Below are positions 7,972 through 14,978 of a stretch of DNA of 16,974 nt, piece by piece (the first letter of the stretch is position 1; each line of letters begins with the position of its first letter). The notes under the pieces were generated by a model that saw only the letters and a list, made by a program, of their open reading frames with translations, was not told the origin of the DNA and did no database searches. The stretch is from an uncultured Clostridia bacterium (GTDB lineage: Bacteria; Bacillota; Clostridia; Christensenellales; Aristaeellaceae): positions 1 to 16,974 of the forward strand of contig CALVTV010000005.1 of assembly GCA_944363005.1 (NCBI GenBank), written 5' to 3'. The translations under genes were made by a program, and so were the position numbers.

Positions 7972-8664
7972 ATGCCGAAGAAGATTTTGTTGGTCGATGA
8001 CGAACCCTTGATTTTAAAAGGGTTGAAATACTCGCTTGAACAGGACGGATATCAGACGGACTCGGCCATGGACGGCGAGGAAGCGCTTGAAAAATTCTTT
8101 GCCGGCGAGTACGACCTGATCCTGTTGGACGTCATGCTTCCGGGGGTGGACGGCATTGAGGTGTGCCAGCGCGTGCGCGAGCGCTCCAATGTGCCGATCA
8201 TCATGCTCACAGCCAAGGGCGAGGATATGGACAAGATTCTGGGCCTTGAGTATGGCGCGGATGATTACATGACCAAGCCGTTCAACATTCTGGAAGTCAA
8301 GGCGCGCATCAAATCCATTTTCCGGCGCAGTGCGCCCGCCGCAGAGGTGGAGGAAAAGCGGATTATTCGCGTGCGCGATCTGGAGGTCAACTGTCAGAAC
8401 CGCACGGTCGCTCTGGCGGGACGTGCTGTACGGCTTACGGCGAAGGAATTCGATTTGCTTCAGCTGTTCATCACCCATCGCGGCAAAGTATACAGCCGGG
8501 AAAGCCTGCTTGAAACGGTCTGGAAGTACGACTACATGGGCGATATGCGCACGGTCGATGTGCATATCCGTCGCCTGCGCGAGAAGATCGAGCGGGATAC
8601 GTCCAGCCCGGAGTTTATCCTGACAAAATGGGGAGTGGGTTACTATTTCACGGACAAGGATTAA
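7972..8664 (+). CDS. OmpR/PhoB-family response regulator (WalR/MtrA-like)
   Basis: This is a cytoplasmic two-component response regulator that should bind DNA after phosphorylation by the kinase encoded next. From ATG 7972 it has 230 residues, the standard family length. The receiver domain (3-118) has the acidic pair Asp9-Asp10, phospho-acceptor Asp53 (LLDVMLPG), Thr80 and Lys102. The winged-helix domain (about 125-228) ends with the recognition-helix region GDMRTVDVHIRRLREKIE and a GVGYYF wing. The WKYDYMGDMRTVDVHIRRLR stretch is close to what I recall of WalR/YycF and MtrA. The ribosome binding site is weak (GGGGAA at 7960-7965). The stop TAA at 8662-8664 lies 4 bp before the likely kinase start. 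The exact subfamily and target genes cannot be told from sequence alone. Confidence 0.95.
   Translation: MPKKILLVDDEPLILKGLKYSLEQDGYQTDSAMDGEEALEKFFAGEYDLILLDVMLPGVDGIEVCQRVRERSNVPIIMLTAKGEDMDKILGLEYGADDYMTKPFNILEVKARIKSIFRRSAPAAEVEEKRIIRVRDLEVNCQNRTVALAGRAVRLTAKEFDLLQLFITHRGKVYSRESLLETVWKYDYMGDMRTVDVHIRRLREKIERDTSSPEFILTKWGVGYYFTDKD
8656..8660 (+). promoter_or_regulatory. Ribosome binding site that decides the kinase start
   Basis: AAGGA inside the end of the response-regulator gene is 8 nt upstream of CTG 8669. No similar site precedes the first canonical in-frame start, GTG 8735. This site is the main reason for placing the kinase start at a CTG codon. Confidence 0.55.
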
Positions 8665-8668
8665 CCCG

Positions 8669-10114
8669 CTGCACTCCGTACGAACCAAAATACTGATCGC
8701 CTTCCTGCTGGTCATCGGCGCGTCGTTTTATCTGGTGGCGGCGTCGACGATTCGCATGGTTGGCGATTCTCTTTTTGAGGATACGGTGCGCACGCAGATG
8801 ACGCACGTGGCGCAGCTCTCCGCGACATTCGGGGAGAGCGAAGCCTCGGCGGATGCGCTGTACCAGCAGCTTTTGGAAGCGGCGCGCCAGAGCGGTGGCC
8901 GTCTTTTGATCGTTGATATGGACGGCAAGGTCACGTTTGATACATTCGATGAGCGCTGCGGCACGCGGCTGGGGCTCTCCGAGGTGTTTTCCGTGTTGCG
9001 CGGCGAGGCGGACAGCGATTTCGGCTTTCATCAACAGGAGGGAGCGGACCGCAAGCAGGCCGCTTCTGTGCTCGACTGGTTGACTGGCCGCGATCTGAAC
9101 CAGGTTTGGGTCGGATGCTTTGTGTCCGCGCTTGTGAACGAAGGGCAGCGCGTCGGCGCGCTGGCGCTGATCACCTCCGTGCAGGAAACTGTGGATTCCC
9201 TGACGTCGATGCGCGATCAGATGTTGGGCGTCTTTTCCGCCGCGCTTGTGGTGGTGCTTGTGCTGGCGGGGTTCATCTCCCGCATTGTGACCAAACCGGT
9301 GAAGGAGCTTTCCGCGGGCATCGAACGCATGAGCAAGGGCGACTACCAGCACCGCGTTCATGTGCCGGGCAAGAGCGAGATGGCGCAGTTGGCCGCTGCG
9401 TTCAACCAGATGAGCGAGCAGGTGTATCATCTGGACGAAGCGCGCAATCAGTTTGTTTCCAATGCCTCCCATGAGCTCAAGACGCCTTTGGCGACCATCA
9501 AAATCCTGGTGGAGTCGGTGATGTATCAGGAGGACATGGACCCGCAGCTGCGGCGCGAGTTCCTGGGGGACATTGACCGGGAGATCGACCGGCTTTCCTC
9601 GGTCGTCGGCGATTTGCTCACGCTCGTTCATATTGACAGCCACAAGCTTCGCCTGCGCCGGGAAATGATGATCTTTGCGGATACGGTGCGCGAGAGCGTG
9701 GCGCGGCTTGCGCCGCTGGCCCAAAAGCGCGGGCAGACGATTCAAACCGACATCGCCGATATGTGCGAAATGTTTGCAGATCCGGGGAAGCTGGCGCAGG
9801 TCTGCTACAATATCATTGAAAATGCCATCAAGTATACGCCCGATGGGGGAACGATTTCCGTCACCCTGCATCGAATGGGGCGCGACGCCGTCCTGGAAAT
9901 CAGCGACACGGGCGTTGGCATTCCGCCGGAGGACCTGCCGCACGTTTTTGACCGGTTTTACCGGGTGGACAAGGCGCGTTCGCGCGATACGGGCGGGACG
10001 GGACTGGGCCTGTCGATCGTTCAACAGATCGTTCGTCTGCATGCCGGATCGGTCACGGTGGCTTCCAAACCGGGCGAGGGCACGACGTTTACCGTCCAGC
10101 TGCCCGTCAAGTGA
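8669..10114 (+). CDS. Sensor histidine kinase with probable CTG start
   Basis: This membrane kinase should phosphorylate the preceding regulator. Upstream, the frame is closed by TGA at 8621-8623. Between there and GTG 8735 no ATG, GTG or TTG is in frame, yet the sequence before 8735 encodes a proper first membrane helix (VRTKILIAFLLVIGASFY). CTG 8669, 8 nt after AAGGA, is the best start and gives 481 residues; ATT 8660 is a less likely choice. Domains: TM1 (about 6-25), extracytoplasmic sensor (about 30-180), TM2 (about 185-206), HAMP (about 206-258), phospho-acceptor His268 in SNASHELKTP, N-box NIIENAIKYTP, G1 DTGVGIP, the FDRFYR box and G2 GGTGLGLSIV. All catalytic motifs are intact. No internal PAS domain is evident, unlike Bacillus WalK. 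The next gene starts 11 bp after the stop. Confidence 0.93.
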   Translation: MHSVRTKILIAFLLVIGASFYLVAASTIRMVGDSLFEDTVRTQMTHVAQLSATFGESEASADALYQQLLEAARQSGGRLLIVDMDGKVTFDTFDERCGTRLGLSEVFSVLRGEADSDFGFHQQEGADRKQAASVLDWLTGRDLNQVWVGCFVSALVNEGQRVGALALITSVQETVDSLTSMRDQMLGVFSAALVVVLVLAGFISRIVTKPVKELSAGIERMSKGDYQHRVHVPGKSEMAQLAAAFNQMSEQVYHLDEARNQFVSNASHELKTPLATIKILVESVMYQEDMDPQLRREFLGDIDREIDRLSSVVGDLLTLVHIDSHKLRLRREMMIFADTVRESVARLAPLAQKRGQTIQTDIADMCEMFADPGKLAQVCYNIIENAIKYTPDGGTISVTLHRMGRDAVLEISDTGVGIPPEDLPHVFDRFYRVDKARSRDTGGTGLGLSIVQQIVRLHAGSVTVASKPGEGTTFTVQLPVK

Positions 10115-10125
10115 GGAGGAAACGC

Positions 10126-11136
10126 ATGAAAAAGGCGATTGTGGCTGTGCTGTTGTGCCTGCTTTTTGTCTTTGTCGGGGAACGTCACGTGCGCCTGTAT
10201 GTGACGCAGCAGATACGGGCGAACTGGCCCGGTGTTCAGCCGACCGCAACGCATCAGACCGAGCTGATCTTCTCCCAGCCGGTCCAGGAGGTGACCGATC
10301 AGCTCAAGGTCACGCTGTACTACCGCTATGGCGACACAGACGCGCTGGGCATGGCCTTGCATACGCTGGATCTTGGACGCGAGGAAACCATTGCGCGCAG
10401 CATTGTGGATCAATTGGTGGAGGGGCCGGATGCCTCGCATGGCCGGCTGACGGGCGTGTTTCCCCATGGCACACAGGTCATCTCCGTCACAACGCAGGAG
10501 AGAACCGTGTTTGTGACGCTCAGTTACGAATTTTTGGGGCAGCCGGATGGCGCGCCTGCCGACTGGGAGGACCAGGCGTATTGGCAGGAAGAAGCGACGC
10601 TCCGCCGCTGGCTGGCGGCGCAGTCGATTGTCTGTTCGCTCACGGAGGGCGGACGCTACCAGCGTGTGCAGCTTTACGTGGCCCGCAACGACGACGCGGT
10701 TCCGGAGCGCATTCCGCTTTGCTGGTTTGACCAGCAGGTGCGCGATGTGACGGTGATGCTTGGCGCTTGCTCACGCGATGAGCAGGTGATTCTCAGTCCG
10801 CAGCGTGCGCTCAACATGATTTTGCAAGGATGGCAGGAACGCGACTGGGCGAGCGTTTATGCGCTGCTCTGCGCGGGCGAGGATGGGCAGATGCCCACAT
10901 TCAGCGCGTTTGAGGCGCAGATGAACGAGGCGGCCGTATCGCTGACGGCCCACGAAATCTCTACGGGGGTTGTCGATGCGTCGGGCCAGACGGCGACGCT
11001 TGTGCTCGACGGCGCGATTCGTTCCGCCGAGGGCGGCGATGCCCAGATCATCCGCGAAGCGGTGCCGCTGATGCGCGTGGCGGACAACTGGGCGATGCGC
11101 GTGGACACGCTGCTTCAACTGATGATTCGCGAATAG
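10126..11136 (+). CDS. Membrane-anchored GerMN-domain protein with NTF2-like C-terminus
   Basis: This is an exported protein of unknown exact role. ATG 10126 follows AGGAGG (10114-10119) by 6 nt; a GTG at 10111 has no such site. The 336 residues begin with a hydrophobic helix (about 4-21) that could be a signal anchor. It contains Cys11, but the residues before it do not form a normal lipobox. Residues about 60-200 resemble a GerMN (sporulation and spore-germination) domain, starting VTLYYRYGD and ending VQLYVARND. Residues about 225-336 resemble small NTF2-like domains (helical QRALNMILQGW start, then beta strands). The gene lies between the kinase and a second GerMN gene, so it may act in sensing or envelope work. 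The domain calls come from pattern recognition and are moderate; the gene itself is secure. Confidence 0.8.
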   Translation: MKKAIVAVLLCLLFVFVGERHVRLYVTQQIRANWPGVQPTATHQTELIFSQPVQEVTDQLKVTLYYRYGDTDALGMALHTLDLGREETIARSIVDQLVEGPDASHGRLTGVFPHGTQVISVTTQERTVFVTLSYEFLGQPDGAPADWEDQAYWQEEATLRRWLAAQSIVCSLTEGGRYQRVQLYVARNDDAVPERIPLCWFDQQVRDVTVMLGACSRDEQVILSPQRALNMILQGWQERDWASVYALLCAGEDGQMPTFSAFEAQMNEAAVSLTAHEISTGVVDASGQTATLVLDGAIRSAEGGDAQIIREAVPLMRVADNWAMRVDTLLQLMIRE

Positions 11137-11160
11137 TCAACTCGAGGAAAGGCTGAACGC

Positions 11161-12657
11161 ATGAAGAAACGAATGAGCCTGTGCGCGCTTCTGCTGGTGC
11201 TGCTTGCGCTGACGAGCGGCTGCACAACCCAGCTTGTGGAGCGGGAGGCAGAAGACCTGACGGGCGTTGAAATTCATCTGGATGTCCAGGCGCCACAGGA
11301 GGATGGTGCGATCACGCACGAGGAAACGGTGACGCTGTATGTGCTCAGTGAGGACGGTTCGCGCCTGAATCCGGTTCCCCGTACGATTACCGCCGACTCG
11401 GATATGAGCCGCAGTGAAGCGGCTTTGCAGGCGCTGCTGGATCACACCCAGGAAAACTATGCATGGCCGGAGGTGGGCCTGGTCACGGGCACGCGGGTTT
11501 ATGAGCTTTCCGGCGGCGTGGCGACGGTCGATCTTCCCGCGCGCGCCCGGGCGCTGACGCCTGAAAAGCTGTTCGGCCTGCGCATGGCGATTACCAGCAC
11601 GCTGACGGAGTTTTCGGAGGTTTCCTACGTCAATGTGCTCGTCGGCGGGCGCGAAGAGGGGTTCGACCTGGCGGGAACGCTGGCAGTGGGCGCCCTCTCG
11701 CGTCAAAACGACCTGGACGTGGATGCGCAGTATATGCGTCTGGATGAACTGCGGCAATCCGCGGACAATGGGGTCGCACGCGATACAACGCTGTATTTTC
11801 CTTCCGCTGATGGGCAGTGGACGCTGCCCGAAGTGCGCAGTGTCACGTATGCGTCGTCTTCGGCGATCGACTATTTGTATACCCTGTTGGAAGAGTTGGG
11901 GCGCGGGACGAACAATCCGCTCGCGACGGACATGCCGGCGCCGATGAAATACATCGAAGAGATGCCGGAAATCGTCCGCACAGAGGATGGTGCTGCGCGC
12001 GCCATCGAGATTCAGTTTAATGCTTCGCTGGACGAAGCGCTGGAGGAAGCGGGGCTCACGCGCGCCGTGTATCTGGCGGCGCTTACGGATACGCTGATGG
12101 GATTTGTGCCGGGCGTGGACGGACTGCGGGTGTTGATCGGCGGCGATGTGCTTGAAGCGTTGGAGCAAACCCCTTGGGGGGAAGCGGTTGTGAGCGAATA
12201 TGCCGTTTTCGCGCGGGATGATTTCGCGGAGGCTGTGGGGGCGCCGGTTGTGATCTATGTTCCGGCGCAGCAGGAAGGAAAGCTGCAAAAGAGCGCTTGC
12301 GTGCTCGCGCAGGATTGCCGCACAAGTTTGCGCGACCGCCTGACTGCGCTGATGCGCACACCGGCGCTGCCTTCCGGGTTATCGGATGCGGATATTCTGG
12401 CGGTTAGCACGCAGGAGGACCGCATCCTGGTCAACCTGTCCGGGGCGTTTGCCGAAGCGTTGTCCCAGCTGGATGCCGGGCAGGAGCGCGTCGCCATTTA
12501 TGCCATGGTCAATACGCTGACGGAACCCCGCGGCGCTGTTTGGGAACCCGAGCGCGTGGCTTTCTTCTTTGAGGGCGAGCAGGTGGCGCAGCTGGCTGGT
12601 GGGTTGGAACTGCGCGGGGATTTGACCCGTAATCCGGGAATGGTGGTGAATCCTTGA
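11161..12657 (+). CDS. Lipoprotein with three GerMN-like repeats
   Basis: This is a surface lipoprotein of unknown exact role. ATG 11161 follows GAGGAAAGG (11144-11152). The 498-residue product has a lipoprotein signal peptide with lipobox LTSGC, so Cys21 would carry the lipid. Three regions share a plan of an opening strand (VTLYVLSEDG, TTLYFPSADG, VVIYVPAQQ), a helix of about 15 residues, a central strand pair, and a closing helix plus strand (VNVLVGG, LRVLIGG, VAFFFEG). They span about 56-164, 207-330 and 361-480. The first matches the GerMN domain best; the second and third are diverged. The protein resembles LpqB only in its GerMN part; no beta-propeller is seen. Its stop overlaps the holA start (TGATG). 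Confidence 0.82.
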   Translation: MKKRMSLCALLLVLLALTSGCTTQLVEREAEDLTGVEIHLDVQAPQEDGAITHEETVTLYVLSEDGSRLNPVPRTITADSDMSRSEAALQALLDHTQENYAWPEVGLVTGTRVYELSGGVATVDLPARARALTPEKLFGLRMAITSTLTEFSEVSYVNVLVGGREEGFDLAGTLAVGALSRQNDLDVDAQYMRLDELRQSADNGVARDTTLYFPSADGQWTLPEVRSVTYASSSAIDYLYTLLEELGRGTNNPLATDMPAPMKYIEEMPEIVRTEDGAARAIEIQFNASLDEALEEAGLTRAVYLAALTDTLMGFVPGVDGLRVLIGGDVLEALEQTPWGEAVVSEYAVFARDDFAEAVGAPVVIYVPAQQEGKLQKSACVLAQDCRTSLRDRLTALMRTPALPSGLSDADILAVSTQEDRILVNLSGAFAEALSQLDAGQERVAIYAMVNTLTEPRGAVWEPERVAFFFEGEQVAQLAGGLELRGDLTRNPGMVVNP

Positions 12658-13670
12658 TGAACCAATGGGTGTTCTTTGACGAGATCAAAGCGGGTACGGT
12701 GCGCAATGTTTACTGCTTTTATGGGCCGGAGGCGTATATTCGCCGCAGCGCGCTGGAAACGCTGCGCAAAAAGGTGCTCATGCCCGGGCTGGAAAGCGTA
12801 AACGAGACGGTGCTCAGCGCGCCGAGTGCGCAGCAGATTGTGGAAAGCTGCGAAACGCTTCCCATGATGAGCGACTACCGGTTGATTATCGTGCGCGATT
12901 GCGCATTGACACAGAGCGCGAAGGCCAAGGATGAGGCGCAGGAGAGCGCCGTGCTGTGCGAATACCTGACGCGCGTACCGGAAACGACTTGTTTGCTCTT
13001 TGAGCTGGGCGATACGCTTGACAAGCGCAAAAAGTTGTCCCAGGCCCTGCTGAAACTGCCGGGGGCCGTGAGCTTTGATGCGCTGACCGATGAGCAGATG
13101 GAGCGCTGGATGACGCAAACCCTGCGCCCGCTTCAAAAGCGCATGAACCGGGAAGCCTGCGAGGCGCTGACCTTCACCAGCGGGCGCGATCTGACGCTGC
13201 TCTTTGGGGAATTGCAGAAGTTGGCGGCTTACGTAGGAGAGCGGCAGGAGATCACCGCGCAGGATGTGGAGCAGATTGCGACGCATACGGCGGAGTGTAC
13301 GGTCTTTGCGATGGTCGATGCGATATCGGAAGGCCGGGCGCAACAGGCGTTTACGCTGCTGAATGTGCTATTGCAGGGCGGCGAACAACGCATCGGCATT
13401 CTGGCCATGATTACGCGCCACTACAGGCAGATGATGCACCTTTGCGCGCTGATGCGCGATCGCATTCCCCAGGCCCAGCAGGCAAAGCTGTTGGGCGTTC
13501 CGCCTTTTTCGCTCAACCGTCTTGCGCGGCAGGTGGGCAAGCGCCCTTATGACAAGCTGCGCGCGTGCCTGGAGGCGTGCGTGCAGGCGGATTACGACAT
13601 CAAGCGCGGCGCACTGCGCGAGGATGCTGCGCTGGAAAGGCTGATGCTTTGGCTGCTTGAAAGCCGGTAG
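12657..13670 (+). CDS. holA: DNA polymerase III subunit delta
   Basis: HolA (YqeN) is the delta subunit of the clamp loader, which opens the beta sliding clamp for loading onto primed DNA. The 337-residue length is normal. Typical features are the N-terminal VYCFYGPEAYIRRSALETLRK stretch, the LRDLTLLFGEL-type segment before the collar domain (SGRDLTLLFGELQKLAAYVG), TVFAMVDAISEG, and the C-terminal DYDIKRG...LERLML pattern. There is no full Walker A motif, as expected for delta. ATG 12657 overlaps the preceding stop as TGATG, with GGTGGTGA (12642-12649) 7 nt upstream; TTG 12654 directly before it is less likely. The gene is thus the tail of the two-component operon, an unusual place for it. 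A terminator follows. Confidence 0.93.
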   Translation: MNQWVFFDEIKAGTVRNVYCFYGPEAYIRRSALETLRKKVLMPGLESVNETVLSAPSAQQIVESCETLPMMSDYRLIIVRDCALTQSAKAKDEAQESAVLCEYLTRVPETTCLLFELGDTLDKRKKLSQALLKLPGAVSFDALTDEQMERWMTQTLRPLQKRMNREACEALTFTSGRDLTLLFGELQKLAAYVGERQEITAQDVEQIATHTAECTVFAMVDAISEGRAQQAFTLLNVLLQGGEQRIGILAMITRHYRQMMHLCALMRDRIPQAQQAKLLGVPPFSLNRLARQVGKRPYDKLRACLEACVQADYDIKRGALREDAALERLMLWLLESR

Positions 13671-13675
13671 GCGCG

Positions 13676-13720
13676 AAAAAAACCTCCTGCGCATACGATG
13701 AAGCGGAGGAGGGATTTTTT
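13676..13720 (+). terminator. Terminator after holA, possibly bidirectional
   Basis: CCTCCTGCGC (13683-13692) pairs with GCGGAGGAGG (13703-13712), with one G-G mismatch and a 10-nt loop, followed by GA and six T residues (13715-13720). Seven A residues (13676-13682) precede the stem, so the same hairpin could stop - strand transcription from the CAP-domain gene. The right arm also contains GGAGGAGG, a potential ribosome binding site for the ORF at 13721. Confidence 0.8.
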
Positions 13721-13942
13721 ATGAAGCGATCGGTTCCATGGGTGTCCTACCGGATGGAAGATATCATCTTTCAACCCGCGATCACGCCGCTGGAGGCCGC
13801 GATGATTCCGGCCAAGGAACCCCGGCAAAAGGGCGCGCTGGCCCTGGCCCGAGCCTCGTTTGCCCCGGGACGCGCGAGGGGAATTCCACCCCTGCGCCTG
13901 CCGCGGCTACGCGGATGGGGGCCTCACCGGCAAAAGATCTGA
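13721..13942 (+). CDS. Doubtful small basic hypothetical protein (73 aa)
   Basis: I do not recognise this ORF. In its favour, ATG 13721 lies 7 nt after GGAGGAGGG (13705-13713), an excellent ribosome binding site, and the first half (KRSVPWVSYRMEDIIFQP) looks like plausible protein. Against it, that site is one arm of the holA terminator, the second half is a run of Arg, Pro, Ala and Gly of low-information type, and the 3' end overlaps the convergent CAP-domain gene by 19 bp. No signal peptide or known motif is seen. It could be a genuine small gene translated from read-through transcripts or a chance ORF. Confidence 0.35.
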   Translation: MKRSVPWVSYRMEDIIFQPAITPLEAAMIPAKEPRQKGALALARASFAPGRARGIPPLRLPRLRGWGPHRQKI

Positions 13943-14436
13943 GTGAGATAAACATACCCCTGGGGCGCAAGCGCTATGCCGATGCCGACCTTGGTATAGG
14001 CGCTGGAGAGCACATTGCGCCTGTGGCCGGGAGAAGAGAGGAAGGCTGCCTGCGCTTTTTCGACGCTGGCATGCCGGGCAATATTCTCCGAGGCGGCGGT
14101 ATAGGAATAGCCAAAGTGGGTCAGCATATCGCGGACATCGCCGTATGTGGGTGACGTATGGGAGAAGTATCCCAGGGAGAGCATTTCTTCGGATTTGATG
14201 CGCGCAATGCGGCTGAGCTGCGGATCGATGGTAAGCGCGGATAAATTATAGCGCATACGGTCAGAATTCAGAAGATTTCCTGCTTCCTGCTCTTGCGCTG
14301 AGAGGGAAGCTGTTGTATAATGTGCGTCGAATGAGGCGGCTTGAGCCGGGGCGGCAGAGAGCGCGGTGCCCAAGAGCAGGCAGAGCGCTGCGGCCATCGG
14401 TATGCGCCGAAGCGCGCGGAAACGTGCGTAAATCAT
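13924..14436 (-). CDS. Secreted CAP-domain (SCP/PR1-like, YkwD-type) protein
   Basis: This is a secreted protein with one CAP domain, a fold found in many Bacillota extracellular and spore proteins whose biochemical activity is mostly unknown. ATG 14436 is favoured over the upstream frame start because AGGAGGG precedes it by about 6 nt. The 170 residues start with a signal peptide (basic RFRALRR, hydrophobic MAAALCLLLGTAL, cleavage after AQA at about 33). The CAP domain fills about 47-170 with the usual marks: LLNSDRMRYNLSAL, YFSHTSP (His93), ENIA (Glu117), and SPGHRRNVLSSAYTKVGIGIA (His138). This is close to the minimal YkwD form with no added domains. It has its own promoter and is divergent from the zinc-ribbon gene. 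Confidence 0.92.
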   Translation of the reverse strand: MIYARFRALRRIPMAAALCLLLGTALSAAPAQAASFDAHYTTASLSAQEQEAGNLLNSDRMRYNLSALTIDPQLSRIARIKSEEMLSLGYFSHTSPTYGDVRDMLTHFGYSYTAASENIARHASVEKAQAAFLSSPGHRRNVLSSAYTKVGIGIALAPQGYVYLTQIFCR

Positions 14437-14470
14437 GGTGAACCCTCCTGTGTGTTCGTTGTTCTCAGAC

Positions 14471-14499
14471 AGTGTAACGTACAGGAAAGCCGAATTCAA
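14471..14499 (-). promoter_or_regulatory. Promoter of the CAP-domain gene
   Basis: On the - strand TTGAAT (14499-14494) and TACACT (14476-14471) are 17 bp apart. Transcription would start near 14464, giving a leader of about 28 nt that includes AGGAGGG. Confidence 0.65.
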
Positions 14500-14504
14500 T
14501 CATT

Positions 14505-14522
14505 ATGGCAGGCGACTGCCAT
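14505..14522. repeat. Short inverted repeat between divergent genes
   Basis: ATGGCAG and CTGCCAT are perfect 7-bp arms around GCGA, placed 6 bp upstream of the -35 of the CAP-domain promoter and 30 bp before the zinc-ribbon start. It could be an operator or a hairpin in the zinc-ribbon leader. I could not find a clear + strand promoter here. Confidence 0.5.
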
Positions 14523-14552
14523 GGAAATATACGGAGATCGGGAGGATGGCCT

Positions 14553-14945
14553 ATGGGCTTTATCAAGTGTCCGCGTTGCGAACTCAATTACATTAAAGAG
14601 GAAGAGCAGTATTGCTCTGTGTGCAAGCGCGAAATGAAGGGCGAAGCGCACGACGATCCGTTCGAGTTGTGCTCCATTTGCAACGAGAATCCGGTGATGC
14701 CGGGCAAGGACGTCTGTCTGATGTGCTACAAGGAAATGACACAGCAGCAGGGCTTGCGTGACGATAGCATGGACGAGACGGAAACCACGGAAGTGAACAT
14801 CGACATGGAAGACGTCTCCGAAATGGAAGAGATCGAGCTGGAGGGGATGCCGGAAGATATGCCGGAAGACATCGGCGAGCAGATTTCTCTGGAAGAGGAA
14901 AAGAGCAAGGAGGACGTGGACGACGAGGAGGAAGAGGAAATCTGA
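14553..14945 (+). CDS. Double zinc-ribbon protein with acidic tail, unknown function
   Basis: I do not recognise a named family. ATG 14553 follows GGGAGG (14540-14545) by 7 nt, giving 130 residues. The first 60 residues carry four CxxC pairs: Cys6/9 with Cys21/24, and Cys40/43 with Cys55/58, which is the arrangement of two treble-clef or zinc-ribbon modules in series. From about residue 65 to the end the protein is strongly acidic (Glu/Asp-rich, ending in EEEEEI) and probably disordered. No signal peptide or membrane helix is seen, so it should be cytoplasmic. Zinc ribbons with acidic tails often bind nucleic acids or basic proteins, but this is only a suggestion. The stop is 33 bp before the next gene, whose ribosome binding site is in a hairpin just after this stop. 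Confidence 0.85.
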   Translation: MGFIKCPRCELNYIKEEEQYCSVCKREMKGEAHDDPFELCSICNENPVMPGKDVCLMCYKEMTQQQGLRDDSMDETETTEVNIDMEDVSEMEEIELEGMPEDMPEDIGEQISLEEEKSKEDVDDEEEEEI

Positions 14946-14976
14946 CCTCACCGCGATCCGCACACAGGAGGTGAGG
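14946..14976 (+). promoter_or_regulatory. Hairpin that masks the next ribosome binding site
   Basis: CCTCACC (14946-14952), starting directly after the zinc-ribbon stop, is perfectly complementary to GGTGAGG (14970-14976). The latter includes the end of the Shine-Dalgarno sequence AGGAGGTGAG of the metallophosphoesterase gene. A ribosome ending translation at 14945 would cover or melt the left arm, so this looks like a device for translational coupling. The pairing is seen; the effect is inferred. Confidence 0.6.
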
Positions 14977-14978
14977 GC

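Noticed and set aside
8735..10114. GTG 8735 as the start of the histidine kinase
   Set aside because: It has no ribosome binding site and would cut off the first membrane helix.
8648..10249. A 533-codon open frame on the - strand opposite the histidine kinase
   Set aside because: Antisense shadow with low-complexity composition and no recognisable domain.
11137..12288. A 383-codon open frame on the - strand opposite the lipoprotein gene
   Set aside because: Antisense shadow; the + strand frame has a lipobox, a ribosome binding site and repeat structure.
13738..14154. A 138-codon + strand frame overlapping the CAP-domain gene
   Set aside because: It has no ribosome binding site and runs opposite the conserved CAP domain.
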